A program made the position numbers and the translations under genes. 64,000 nt of DNA from Balneola sp. EhC07 (lineage in GTDB: Bacteria; Bacteroidota; Rhodothermia; Balneolales; Balneolaceae), in contig NZ_LXYG01000001.1 of NCBI RefSeq assembly GCF_001650905.1, positions 62,001 through 126,000 on the forward strand, in the 5' to 3' direction. Positions 6,733 to 15,419 of the stretch are shown one piece after another; the first letter of the stretch is position 1, and every line of letters begins with the position of its first letter. The notes beneath the pieces are model-generated. The model did not search any database. It was not told the DNA's origin and saw only the letters and a program-made list of their open reading frames with translations.

Positions 6733-9345
6733 CTAGAAATACAGCTTTGCTCTGAAACTGGGTTGAATTCCCAGATCATAAACGGTAGTCAAACCGGGGA
6801 TAATTCGGTTATTGTTTGTATTCCTGCCTGCTTTAAAATCAGAATACCAAGGGTTTTGAGTGTTTAACAGATTATAAACAGAAAATAAGAATTCAGCTTT
6901 TTCTGTATTTCCGGTACTGAGAATATATTTAAGAGAAACATCCAGCCTTGAGTAATCCCCGATTCTGGTTTCTGCTTGTTCATCTCTTGAAAGCACATTA
7001 TTTGGAGTCCCCGTTGCAAAATTCCAGGAGGCATAAAAACTCAGTCCATTAGACAGATCTAAATCACCAATCAAAGAAAACTGATGTGTCCGGTCATAAG
7101 AAGGATGAAAAGGTTTGCCGTCATTGATGAGTAAATTCTCAAGTTCTGTAGAAGCCAGAGTGTAGGTAGATGAAAGACTGAATCGGGAGAATCGTTTCTT
7201 CAGTAGAAATTCAATACCCTTACCAACTCCTGTATTATTAAAAAGGAATGGGTTTGTATCATCTTCATCAAAAAAGGATGAAATAAAATGATCGGCTAAG
7301 CTGTGAATTCGCAGATTGTCAAAAAGTTTATAATAGCCTTCAACCTGTAAGAAAAGTGAATTTGAAGGTCGTAATCTTACATTTGTAGTAAAATAGCTGA
7401 CTGAAGAGGGTGGTTGCTCATTATTAGTCATAACCCAAAAATCAGTGCTGTTTACAGTCAAAAAATCTAATTGATGTAAGAACTGATAGTTTTTACTATA
7501 GCCTAGTCCAAATGAAACTGCTGATTCAGGTAAGAACTGCGCTTTAATTCTTGGAGACCATTTTAAATATTTTCCATTGCTGAAATAATATAACCTGCCT
7601 CCTAAACTGACATGAGCTTCGGTAGAATTTGCAAAATCAAACTGACTGAACATGTCCAGTAACTGACTTGTTCGTCTGCTTCGGAAGGATTGGTTACGCG
7701 GACTTAATTCAGTATATAGAACTTCGAAATCGCTGTAAGTGACTCCAAAATCTAATCCAAAATGTTCAAAGGATTTGCTGAACCTCTGATTGATCTGAAA
7801 TTCCTGAAGTTCATTTTCTAAATTGAACGGCAAGATCTCAATAGTCGCGTTTTGGTTGTTATTGTCGTTTTCGGGCCTTCGGAAGTCGTTATCCTCTTTC
7901 AAATAGTTTGAATAATAATCGCTGAACCCTATGCTACTTTCAGAATTTATATCATGTTGAAGTTGAGTGTTATAAGCCAGCTTAACCATTTTGCTCGACC
8001 ACTCATTATTGGTATTGAATTCTTGTGATTGTTGCTGAATTCGGCGATCATAGGATTGGTTGGCTTCATCTTTCCCAAAGTACATACTTGCAATCAATTG
8101 TGAACCCGAACTAGTCTCGAAATACAGCTTACCATGTAAGTCGTAGAAAAAAGCATTACCATTTACATTTTGTACATTTCGATCTATAAATTTGCGTACC
8201 GTATCACTTTGAAAATCATAATTGCGATCTATATCCAGCCCGTATTTTATGATTCCCTGATTGTTAAACCAGTTTAAATCATCGATGTAAGAATGGCGAC
8301 CTGAAAACAGGAAACTGGATTTTCCCAAAACAACAGGGCCTTCCAAAGTGGCGCTTAAGGCGGTGTTACTGAGGCCAACAGAACTTTCAAAATTTTGAAG
8401 GTTTCCGGTTTTGGTTAAAAAGGTAAGTGTTCCACCAAGAGGTGCCCGAAATTGAGCCGGTGTGACATCATAAAAGAAACCACTGGTTCTGAGAACGTCT
8501 GCATTAAGACCGTCCAGCAATCCGAATAAATGGCTTTGGTTATAAAGCGTTATTCCATCCAGTAATACGCGAAAGCCATCTGATGAACTGCCTCTGACAT
8601 TTAAACCATCCTGGATGGCCGGCCCCGCAAGTACCGATGGAAGTGATTGTAAAGCTTTTGCAGAGTTGTTGTCCCCCAAAGGACTAAAAGATCCGGCTTC
8701 GATTAAACTACTGAACACAGTATCTGATGGACTGAATAAAGAGTTTCCATTAACTATGATCTCGCTGCCGCCATAGAGTCTTGGTTGCAATCGTACAGCA
8801 ATATCATTCAATTCAGATTTTGATGAAATGTCGAAATCAACCCGTTTCGATTCGTATCCTACAAAGGAGAATAAAAGAGGAATCGATGAACCGGAAGAAT
8901 TTATGCGGGCGTGAAAGGTGCCTGAAGTTGAGGAAGCTACACCTGTAATTTCACCATTTTCGAGCCAGGATATGGTAGAGTATGGCAATCGATCTCCGGT
9001 TTCAGCATCAACTACATATCCAGAAATAACAGCTTCTTGTTTGTTTTGTTTATTTCCGGTTTTGAAAAGCAAGGCTTGGTTTCTTTCAGAGTTTACCTGA
9101 AGCCCGATATTAAATTCCAGAAGCTGAGACCTGAGATCTTCATAAAGAGTGGGGGAGTCAGAAGAAACGGTGACATTTATATTACTTACGAGTGCTTCTC
9201 GGTACAGAAATCTCATGTCTGAAGTCTGTTCAATAGAACTGATCAATTCTAACAAGGTTTTTGGAGAAGAAGAATCCTGTGCAAAGCTTTGGTTTACAAT
9301 TCCTGCCCAAAAAAGAAAGAAAGTTATTTTTAATAAGGTTTTCAT
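6733..9345 (-). CDS. TonB-dependent receptor with STN domain
   Basis: An 870-residue outer-membrane receptor. A signal peptide ending near NQSFAQ is followed by an STN (secretin/TonB short N-terminal) domain around residues 30-95, which in this class passes a signal to a FecR anti-sigma protein. Next are a carboxypeptidase-regulatory-like beta-sandwich (about 105-190), the plug (RGSSSDGFRVLLDGI region) and a long beta-barrel that ends in a terminal Phe (AKLYF). The FecR gene lies 6 bases upstream on the same strand and an ECF sigma factor farther up, so this is a cell-surface-signalling receptor. The ligand cannot be told from sequence. There is no SusD-like partner. Confidence 0.92.
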   Translation of the reverse strand: MKTLLKITFFLFWAGIVNQSFAQDSSSPKTLLELISSIEQTSDMRFLYREALVSNINVTVSSDSPTLYEDLRSQLLEFNIGLQVNSERNQALLFKTGNKQNKQEAVISGYVVDAETGDRLPYSTISWLENGEITGVASSTSGTFHARINSSGSSIPLLFSFVGYESKRVDFDISSKSELNDIAVRLQPRLYGGSEIIVNGNSLFSPSDTVFSSLIEAGSFSPLGDNNSAKALQSLPSVLAGPAIQDGLNVRGSSSDGFRVLLDGITLYNQSHLFGLLDGLNADVLRTSGFFYDVTPAQFRAPLGGTLTFLTKTGNLQNFESSVGLSNTALSATLEGPVVLGKSSFLFSGRHSYIDDLNWFNNQGIIKYGLDIDRNYDFQSDTVRKFIDRNVQNVNGNAFFYDLHGKLYFETSSGSQLIASMYFGKDEANQSYDRRIQQQSQEFNTNNEWSSKMVKLAYNTQLQHDINSESSIGFSDYYSNYLKEDNDFRRPENDNNNQNATIEILPFNLENELQEFQINQRFSKSFEHFGLDFGVTYSDFEVLYTELSPRNQSFRSRRTSQLLDMFSQFDFANSTEAHVSLGGRLYYFSNGKYLKWSPRIKAQFLPESAVSFGLGYSKNYQFLHQLDFLTVNSTDFWVMTNNEQPPSSVSYFTTNVRLRPSNSLFLQVEGYYKLFDNLRIHSLADHFISSFFDEDDTNPFLFNNTGVGKGIEFLLKKRFSRFSLSSTYTLASTELENLLINDGKPFHPSYDRTHQFSLIGDLDLSNGLSFYASWNFATGTPNNVLSRDEQAETRIGDYSRLDVSLKYILSTGNTEKAEFLFSVYNLLNTQNPWYSDFKAGRNTNNNRIIPGLTTVYDLGIQPSFRAKLYF

Positions 9346-9351
9346 GAAACC

Positions 9352-10323
9352 TTAATTTAAAGGAATAAACTTAAAGCTATTTGAATTTACTTCTCTGAAT
9401 GTGCCGCCTAAAATTACACCCAAGTCATTGAGTGTGGTAGAAAGTTCATCCAATGCAATTGTACCAGATATCAGCTCTGATGTATTTTGCATACCTGAAA
9501 TATCAATCGTTGCTTTAAAATGATGTTCAAGTTCGTTTATTACCTGCGAAACAGGAGTGCTATTTAAAACAATTTCGTCATTCAGCCAGTCTTTAAATTC
9601 TTCAGCGTCTGCCGGAGATGCATTGCTTAATAAGTTCTGAGATATAGTGGCTTTTTCACCCGGTTTAAGAACGATGGAATTTTGATGGAGATCGGAGAGT
9701 CTCACACTTCCTTCTTCAAGAAATACTTTTGTCTCGTTTCCCCATGTGCTCAGATTGAATTGCGTTCCCAATACGGTAACAATTCCATTATCTGAAGCAA
9801 CAGAAAAAGGTTTATTAATATCTTTAGTAACTACAAAAAAGGCTTCTCCTTCAAGCTCAAAGGATCTCTTAGAATCTGATAATTCGATTTCGTAGAGAGA
9901 TGAATACGGACGCAGCGACACTTGAGACCCATCTGCTAATATTACCGATTCAATGGCATTTCCACTTTGAGCGACTAAAACCGGATTATCTAAATTTGTG
10001 AACCAAAAAATTCCCAGGAAAGCTGCAAGCAATACAGTAGCTGCTGTTGCCCAAGCCCATGTATTCGTTTTTCGGGTTGAAAGTGATGTGATCCTGGCTT
10101 TCTTTTGTGATGTAGTTTCTGAAAACACTTTATCCCACATTTCAGAAGATTCTGAAATTAAAGTGTCAATCTGAGTATGCTCTTTATTTTGGTAAGCTAA
10201 AAGAGATTGAATCAATGGGTCCTGAATACCTGAAAAACCTTCACCCGATTGTAACGCAGAATCCAACTGTTTAGCCAACAGCAGGTCTTGATCGTTATCA
10301 GGTAAAAGGTCTTTAGTTTCCAT
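9352..10323 (-). CDS. FecR-type anti-sigma factor
   Basis: A 323-residue FecR-family protein. A cytoplasmic N-terminal half (1-90) binds the sigma factor in this family. One membrane segment lies near residues 92-112 (TAATVLLAAFLGIFWF). The FecR periplasmic domain (about 120-220) shows LADGSQVSLRPYSSL, FELEGEAFFVV and VLGTQFNL. A C-terminal secretin-like domain (about 245-320) would contact the receptor STN domain. It is transcribed with the TonB receptor 6 bases downstream. A strong hairpin sits only 15 bases upstream of its start codon, which may limit read-through from the upstream lipoprotein gene. Confidence 0.93.
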   Translation of the reverse strand: METKDLLPDNDQDLLLAKQLDSALQSGEGFSGIQDPLIQSLLAYQNKEHTQIDTLISESSEMWDKVFSETTSQKKARITSLSTRKTNTWAWATAATVLLAAFLGIFWFTNLDNPVLVAQSGNAIESVILADGSQVSLRPYSSLYEIELSDSKRSFELEGEAFFVVTKDINKPFSVASDNGIVTVLGTQFNLSTWGNETKVFLEEGSVRLSDLHQNSIVLKPGEKATISQNLLSNASPADAEEFKDWLNDEIVLNSTPVSQVINELEHHFKATIDISGMQNTSELISGTIALDELSTTLNDLGVILGGTFREVNSNSFKFIPLN

Positions 10324-10338
10324 GATTCTAATATAAAA

Positions 10339-10370
10339 GAACTGCAGGTTAAATCATCAACCTGCAGTTC
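10339..10370 (-). terminator. Hairpin terminator/attenuator between lipoprotein and fecR
   Basis: GAACTGCAGGTT and AACCTGCAGTTC form a perfect 12-base stem with an 8-base loop, followed on the minus strand by TTTTAT. It lies between the lipoprotein stop (10386) and the FecR start (10323). It would reduce transcription of fecR and the receptor relative to the upstream gene. Confidence 0.75.
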
Positions 10371-10385
10371 ATGTTGGTTAGTAGT

Positions 10386-11285
10386 TTAATCTTCTGTTGA
10401 TCCGTCTTTTAATGAGAATCGAACAACTTTGGCTACTTTTTTGAATCTTAACAGGGCAGTTCCGTCTCCCGTTAATTCAATAGTACCTTCAATTACTTGA
10501 GTATCAGCTTCATCCCCAAAAGCTTTGTTTAAAACTATGCTGTAATTAAGTGTTCCGGTTACACCTTGTTCCAGGTTACCATTAGCTTCAACGGTATCTT
10601 TTTCGATTTCAACATTCAGGAATTCAATGTCCACAGTAAAATCTCTGGATACCTCAACGCTGTCTCTGGTAAAACCTGAAGCACTTCCTTCTCCGTGATG
10701 AGTTCCGTCAATACTTACTATCGAACTTGTGCTGTGTAAGCCGGCAATAGCGAAAGTATCTGCACGAGCGAATTCAGAACTTCCTCTTCGGGAATTTACA
10801 GAACCTGATTTATTTCCTGTAAAATCTACGCTTTCAATAGAATCTGCATTAGCTCTTGGGCGCGCTATAAAATCACCTTCAGGAGATTTGAAGATATAAG
10901 TATTCAGTAGTGCTATATTTTTACTGAAGTCACCATGATTTACACTACGATTATATTCTAAGGTATGTGTGCCGGTATCAGAATCATAAGAATAGGAGTA
11001 ATTATTTTCTCTTCCTCTTCCGCTTCTGCCATCCGGGTCAACTTTTCTGTGATCATTTCCATAAGAAATGCCTTCATCGCCAACAGTGGAAACGGCATCA
11101 TACATACTACTCATAATCCCGGAGTTCTCATCAGATACAGACTCTCCGATAATTTGTGTAGCCAGTTCGATGTCTTCATCAGAAAGGGTGTCAACATCAT
11201 TATTTACGGCAGAACAAGCTGCAAAGGTAACTAAGAGGCTTAAGCCCAATAGTGTTAGTTTTGATATGTTTTGTAAAGATTTCAT
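10386..11285 (-). CDS. Unknown lipoprotein of the sigma/FecR locus
   Basis: A 299-residue protein starting at MKSLQN (11285). The longer frame upstream adds 26 residues with no signal features. The signal peptide ends in a lipobox VTFAAC. Beyond it lie an acidic helix (DEDIELATQIIGES), a Gly/Arg-rich patch (DGRSGRGREN) and a long beta-rich region with many Ser, Thr and Asp. I recognise no family. Its place between an ECF sigma gene and FecR/TonB receptor genes, all on one strand, suggests it belongs to the same regulon, perhaps as an abundant product given the terminator directly after it. Confidence 0.75.
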   Translation of the reverse strand: MKSLQNISKLTLLGLSLLVTFAACSAVNNDVDTLSDEDIELATQIIGESVSDENSGIMSSMYDAVSTVGDEGISYGNDHRKVDPDGRSGRGRENNYSYSYDSDTGTHTLEYNRSVNHGDFSKNIALLNTYIFKSPEGDFIARPRANADSIESVDFTGNKSGSVNSRRGSSEFARADTFAIAGLHSTSSIVSIDGTHHGEGSASGFTRDSVEVSRDFTVDIEFLNVEIEKDTVEANGNLEQGVTGTLNYSIVLNKAFGDEADTQVIEGTIELTGDGTALLRFKKVAKVVRFSLKDGSTED

Positions 11286-11471
11286 AGTGATTTCTCTTTT
11301 GTTTTTATTAAAGACATTTGTGTCATTTGCCTTTAGTACACGAGTAGAATTGAATACCCCCAATCCTTTTTAAAAAAATCAAAAAACAAATTTCAGATAG
11401 CAGTCAACGGTGTAGATGTTACGTAATTCTTTGACAGTTTAATATTGATAATCGTAGAAAAATTCGCCCTT

Positions 11472-11620
11472 AGTATTTAAGACGGAGAAGAGAGTATGAT
11501 CCGGATGCGTCTGCGAAGCAGGAATAATCCTTTCTGGTGAAGAGTGTACTAATTACCTCAGAATGCACGAAGACCTTTAGGATTATTCAGCGCAGGATCA
11601 GTGAACCCGTCTTAAATACT
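11472..11620. repeat. 149-base nested inverted repeat (possible structured RNA)
   Basis: The outer arms AGTATTTAAGACGG (11472-11485) and CCGTCTTAAATACT (11607-11620) are perfect reverse complements. Inside them GAATAATCCT (from 11522) pairs with AGGATTATTC (from 11579). A small hairpin CTGCGAAGCAG sits at 11511-11521, and GATCC/GGATC segments flank the interior. The ordering allows one long multi-branched fold. It could be a non-coding RNA, a miniature mobile element or a complex terminator. Confidence 0.6.
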
Positions 11621-11636
11621 TCGGCTTGATCTTTTG

Positions 11637-11733
11637 CTACTTTTGTATCAAGACAAAAGTAGGTAGACTTGTTTTAGCCTGAAAATAAGTAACTACCTCT
11701 TTGCTCTGTGTACTTTTGTACCGCCAAAAGTAC
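11637..11733. repeat. Two REP-like hairpins
   Basis: CTACTTTTGT...ACAAAAGTAG (11637-11662, 10-base stem, 6-base loop) and GTACTTTTG...CAAAAGTAC (11710-11733, 9-base stem, 6-base loop) share nearly the same arms. Similar intergenic palindromes are common in Bacteroidota genomes. They look like dispersed repeats, not gene-specific terminators. Confidence 0.6.
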
Positions 11734-11980
11734 CAAAAGCTCCCGCCAAGAATTATTGGCGTGAACTCCATTACATCGACTAATCATTACAAAAGGTCTA
11801 CCTGTGTATGATGCATATTCAAGAATCAGCCAGAGTGTAATGATTGCTCCTTCGGAGCCGTAGATTACATTGCGTTCTTGGCTCGCCAAAAATTCTAAAG
11901 ATCGGAGTAGTAGGAAACTTTTTCTGAAAACGTCAGGACGATTAAGCAGAATAATTTTTTGTAAGCGAATTAGCTGACAT

Positions 11981-12571
11981 CTACAAACGGTACTGTTTTA
12001 ATGATTCGCGCATATCTTTTAGTGCAAGTCCCATATGATTTTCAACTGTTTTTACGGATACGTCTAATACCTGAGCAGCTTCTTTATAAGTAAATTCCTG
12101 AATAAAACAGAGCCGGAAAACTTCTTGCCTCTTTTCAGGCATAGCTGAAATAGCTTGTTCAATTGCGCTGTTAAGCTCAGCTCTTTTGTTATCCTCATCT
12201 TCAGGTTCTTCATGAGATGTATTCTCCTCCGGATCTGCCTCTTCATCGAATTTGGAATGATCTCTGAATAGATTCAGCATTCTTGTATATCCGATTCTGA
12301 ACAGAAATGCTCTAAGAGACTTTGTTTCGTCTATTTCGTCGCGTTTCTCCCAGATCATAACAAAAGCCTGCTGAACCAAGTCTTTTGCGGCTTCTTTGGC
12401 AGTTCCTCTCTTCATTAAATAATTAAGAAGAAATGCATTATAGCGGTCAAAAAACTTTTTAAATGCCTCGTGATTTCCGTTCTTTATCTTTATAGCGAGT
12501 TCGGGATCGGTTAATTCATCAGAATCAACTGAGGCCAACAATAAAATAAGTTGTAATAAGAGCGAGTTCAT
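11981..12571 (-). CDS. ECF-family RNA polymerase sigma factor
   Basis: A 196-residue sigma-70 family factor of the extracytoplasmic-function group. Region 2 lies at about residues 22-95 (GNHEAFKKFFDRY, LVQQAFVMIWEKRDEI, LRAFLFRIGYTRMLNLFRDH). An acidic linker (about 100-125, EEADPEENTSHEEPEDEDN) follows. Region 4 with its helix-turn-helix is at about 130-195 (MPEKRQEVFRLCFIQEFTYKEAA, VKTVENHMGLALKDMR). The first 15 residues are oddly hydrophobic (NSLLLQLILLLASV) for a cytoplasmic factor, and no better downstream start is available. It probably controls the lipoprotein/FecR/TonB-receptor genes. Only 29 bases separate it from the divergent peptidase gene. Confidence 0.93.
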   Translation of the reverse strand: MNSLLLQLILLLASVDSDELTDPELAIKIKNGNHEAFKKFFDRYNAFLLNYLMKRGTAKEAAKDLVQQAFVMIWEKRDEIDETKSLRAFLFRIGYTRMLNLFRDHSKFDEEADPEENTSHEEPEDEDNKRAELNSAIEQAISAMPEKRQEVFRLCFIQEFTYKEAAQVLDVSVKTVENHMGLALKDMRESLKQYRL

Positions 12572-12600
12572 ATCAGAGAATATAATTCCAAGTAGTGTTA

Positions 12601-13449
12601 ATGAACAAAGAAAGATTTCAGAATATTAAAAGTATAAGATTGGTCGCGATCGCGCTGTCAGTAATCCTTATTGTAAGTGGATTCAAGGTAATTCAGGATA
12701 ACTCAGTAACTATAGAAAAAAGAGAAATAAAAAATGGAGTTGCTTTGTATGCATCGAATAGTAATTACTATCCTGTAACCATAGAGCTAGATGCTGAGCT
12801 GACTAATATGACTTCATCAGAAAGTAACCCACTTATTACAGTCCTTAATGGGAGGTCTAAAGAAAAAATTGCTGAAATGAAGGTTAAAGACCCAAAATCA
12901 TCCTGGGGAATGAAATACAGCTATATATTTTATCAAGGTAGTATTCTTGCAAAACATAATGACAAAGAGGGCTATAGACTTCCTTTTAAAATTGGAGAAC
13001 AACACCGTTTAGATCAGGGATACAACGGAAAGTTTTCACATAGTGGAGAAAGCCGGTATTCTTTGGATTTCAATATGAAAGAAGGAACAGAAGTGTACTC
13101 TTCCAGAGCAGGGATTGTGGTGGAAACAGAGGAAAGTTATTCTAAAGGAGGAAGTGGCAAATCATTTTTAGATAAAGCTAATTATGTAACCATTTTACAT
13201 GACGATGGTACTTTTGCCCAATATTCGCATCTAAGAAAGAACGGTGTTTCTGTAAGAATAGGACAGAAAATTAAAGCAGGAGAAAGAATAGGATATTCCG
13301 GCGCTACCGGTTATGTAACAGGACCTCATCTTCACTTCACGGTATTAAAAGCAAAAAAGGGTGGAGGCTTTATTTCAATACCTGTCAAATTTGCAACCAA
13401 AGATGGGATCATAACTCTAAAAGAAAAAGAAACCTATACAGCTTATTAG
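12601..13449 (+). CDS. M23-family peptidoglycan endopeptidase
   Basis: A 282-residue secreted or anchored zinc peptidase starting at the ATG at 12601; a GTG two codons earlier is less likely. The N-terminus holds one hydrophobic segment (about 14-30). A beta-rich middle follows, then the LytM/M23 domain. Its metal motifs are the first His/Asp pair in HSGESRYSLDF, and GPHLHF near the C-terminus with the HxH ligand pair. The segment between them (YVTILHDDGTFAQYSHL, AGERIGYSGATG) is the standard M23 core. It would cleave peptide cross-links in peptidoglycan. It diverges from the sigma-factor gene with only 29 bases between. Confidence 0.9.
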   Translation: MNKERFQNIKSIRLVAIALSVILIVSGFKVIQDNSVTIEKREIKNGVALYASNSNYYPVTIELDAELTNMTSSESNPLITVLNGRSKEKIAEMKVKDPKSSWGMKYSYIFYQGSILAKHNDKEGYRLPFKIGEQHRLDQGYNGKFSHSGESRYSLDFNMKEGTEVYSSRAGIVVETEESYSKGGSGKSFLDKANYVTILHDDGTFAQYSHLRKNGVSVRIGQKIKAGERIGYSGATGYVTGPHLHFTVLKAKKGGGFISIPVKFATKDGIITLKEKETYTAY

Positions 13450-13471
13450 CATAGCTAAATCTCAATACCCA

Positions 13472-13497
13472 AGAACCAAATTCCAACCTTAATTGGT
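13472..13497. terminator. Imperfect hairpin between convergent genes
   Basis: AACCAAATTCCAACC and the following AATTGGTT form an imperfect inverted repeat between the convergent M23 and SPFH genes. The surrounding stretch (13463-13537) repeats TGGATATTG-like words and resembles the hairpin units after the DUF2911 and VWA genes. It probably serves as a two-way terminator. Confidence 0.4.
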
Positions 13498-13537
13498 TAC
13501 TGGATATTGAATGTTGGGTGTTGGATATTGGATATTC

Positions 13538-14473
13538 TTACTTCTTCTTCTCCTTAAATTCATCCAAAGACAACCCTTTCATAACCGCATCGTAGCTTGA
13601 AATATCTTTTGGTAGAATGATGTCGTTTTTATCCTGACCCAATCCTTCCAGTGTATTCAGGTATTTCTCAGAAAGACGAAGTTTCATAGCTTCAGCTCCC
13701 ATAGGTTGTGAAAGTGCAGCTGCAATTTTTTCGATGGAAATGGCGGTAGCCGTCGCAATAGATTCGATCTCATTAGCCAAACCTTCCGCTTCGTTGATCT
13801 GTCGCTGCATTTCTGCTTCAGAAATATTCACCATTTCCGCTTTGATACCTTCCGCATCATTTACTTTAGAGCCTTGAACTCCTTCAGATTTTGCGATAAC
13901 GGCACGACGATCACGCTCTGCGGTCATTTGTCTCTCCATTGCATTTTGTACTGTTCTTGGAGTAAGAATATTTTTGATCTCATAGCGATGAACTTTAATT
14001 CCCCACGGTATCTCGATCTCGCTGAGTACTTTAACCACTTCTTTACTCATGAAAGCACGTTCTTCAAAAGTTTGATCCAGGTCCATAAGTCCGATTACCG
14101 AACGCGTTGTAGTCTGTGCCAACTGAATAGCAGCGTAGCGATAATCCGTAACTCCATAGCTTGCATTTACCGGATCCATAACGCTTAAATAGATCACGCC
14201 GTCTACTTCAACTTTTACGTTGTCTTTAGTGAAGCATTCTTGCGGTTCCACTTCTATGGTTTCTTCACGCAGATCTTGTTTATAAACTACTTTATCTACA
14301 AAAGGAACCAGTGCATGAAATCCGGGTCCAAGCGTTTTGTGATAATTTCCCAGCCTTTCTACAATGTAAGAATATTGATTTGGTACAAGACGTAATGATT
14401 TGATCACTTTGAAAATGATGAACAAAGTAAAAAGACCAACCAGAACCTGGCTAATAATTTCAATGATTTCCAT
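13538..14473 (-). CDS. SPFH/band-7 (stomatin-like) membrane protein
   Basis: A 311-residue stomatin/paraslipin-type protein. One membrane segment (about 7-23) is followed by the band-7 domain, visible in NQYSYIVERLGNYHKTLGPG, PFVDKVVYKQDLREE and TKDNVKVEVDGVIYL. A long Ala/Glu-rich coiled coil (about 185-250) and a short C-terminus come after. Such proteins form large ring scaffolds in the membrane and help organise it. The upstream neighbour is a second SPFH protein of equal length (2 bases away), which in turn follows an NfeD gene. That is the classical NfeD-stomatin operon, here with the stomatin gene duplicated. Confidence 0.93.
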   Translation of the reverse strand: MEIIEIISQVLVGLFTLFIIFKVIKSLRLVPNQYSYIVERLGNYHKTLGPGFHALVPFVDKVVYKQDLREETIEVEPQECFTKDNVKVEVDGVIYLSVMDPVNASYGVTDYRYAAIQLAQTTTRSVIGLMDLDQTFEERAFMSKEVVKVLSEIEIPWGIKVHRYEIKNILTPRTVQNAMERQMTAERDRRAVIAKSEGVQGSKVNDAEGIKAEMVNISEAEMQRQINEAEGLANEIESIATATAISIEKIAAALSQPMGAEAMKLRLSEKYLNTLEGLGQDKNDIILPKDISSYDAVMKGLSLDEFKEKKK

Positions 14474-14475
14474 GA

Positions 14476-15411
14476 CTAGTTGTCTCCTTTAATTTCTTTA
14501 CTCTTTGTGTGATCGCTCACTTTACTTACCCCTTCAAAGAAAGTTTTCAAGTTCGCCGTTTCTGTAGGCAGTACTGAAACGTTTGAATTCTTAAGTATAG
14601 AACCGAACTGCTCGATATATTGCTCCACCAATTTTGTACGAACAGCAAGCTCTCCACCCGGTTTTTGCATGGCCTCCGCAATTCGTTGAATTCCATTTGC
14701 CGTTGCATTGGCGATCAATTCAATTTCTTTGGCTTTACCTTTCGCTTCATTAATTCGGCGTTGACGAGCACCTTCGGAAACCAAGATCTGGCTTCGTTGT
14801 TCACCTTCAGATTCATTGATCCTTGCCTGGCGAAAACCTTCGGAATGAGTGATCTCAGCTCGTTTTTCACGTTCCGCTTCCATCTGCTTTTCCATGGTGT
14901 CCACGATCTCATTGGAAGGTCGGATATTCTTGATCTCATACCGAAGTACTTTAATTCCCCACGGACCGGCAGCTTTATCAATTTCCCGAACGATATTTTC
15001 ATTCATGGCTTCTCGTTCAGAAAACGTATCATCCAATGTGATCTTACCAACTTCAGAACGCATGGTGGTTTGAGCAAGATTAATAGCCGCCGCCTGATAG
15101 TTATTGATTCCATAACTGGCTTTGTGGGCATCCATCACTTTAATGTATACTAATCCATCAACAGCCACTTCAATATTGTCTTTGGTGATACAAGTTTGGC
15201 TTGGAACATCCAGAACCTGCTCACGCATTTCGCGTCTGTAAGCCGGGCGATCCACAAACGGTACCAGAAAATGAAATCCCGGTTTTAAGTTCTTTTTGAA
15301 TTTACCGAGTCGCTCTTGTATTACTTCTTCTCTCATTTCCACGATGATAAATAATCGGGTGAGAATGAAGTACAGAACGACTAATGTGATAAGAACACTT
15401 GTCCAAAACAT
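14476..15411 (-). CDS. SPFH/band-7 (stomatin-like) membrane protein, paralogue
   Basis: A second 311-residue SPFH protein. Its N-terminal membrane segment (about 3-21) and band-7 domain (EEVIQERLGKFKKNLKPG, PFVDRPAYRREMRE, TKDNIEVAVDGLVYI) parallel those of the downstream protein. The coiled coil contains repeated Ser-Glu-Gly units (ITHSEGFRQA, INESEGEQRS, LVSEGARQRR). The two proteins probably form a mixed complex, as paired SPFH proteins such as HflK/HflC do; that comparison is inference. It lies 8 bases after the NfeD gene. Confidence 0.93.
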   Translation of the reverse strand: MFWTSVLITLVVLYFILTRLFIIVEMREEVIQERLGKFKKNLKPGFHFLVPFVDRPAYRREMREQVLDVPSQTCITKDNIEVAVDGLVYIKVMDAHKASYGINNYQAAAINLAQTTMRSEVGKITLDDTFSEREAMNENIVREIDKAAGPWGIKVLRYEIKNIRPSNEIVDTMEKQMEAEREKRAEITHSEGFRQARINESEGEQRSQILVSEGARQRRINEAKGKAKEIELIANATANGIQRIAEAMQKPGGELAVRTKLVEQYIEQFGSILKNSNVSVLPTETANLKTFFEGVSKVSDHTKSKEIKGDN

Positions 15412-15419
15412 GATAGCCT

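Larger units (their letters stand above)
11286..11980. other. Non-coding gap with structured repeats
   Basis: About 700 bases lie between the lipoprotein and sigma-factor genes without a convincing gene. The only longer frame (11674-11889, minus) crosses hairpin repeats and has no recognisable protein features. The gap contains a nested inverted repeat (11472-11620) and two REP-like hairpins (11637-11733), listed separately. A promoter for the lipoprotein is expected near 11290-11400, but I cannot assign one. Confidence 0.6.

Noticed and set aside
11674-11889. 71-codon open frame in the sigma-factor gap
   Set aside because: It runs across REP-like hairpins, has no signal, domain or operon support, and its composition reflects the repeats.
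14620-15153. Long open frame opposite the SPFH gene
   Set aside because: It is the complement of a well-supported SPFH coding frame and shows no independent protein features.
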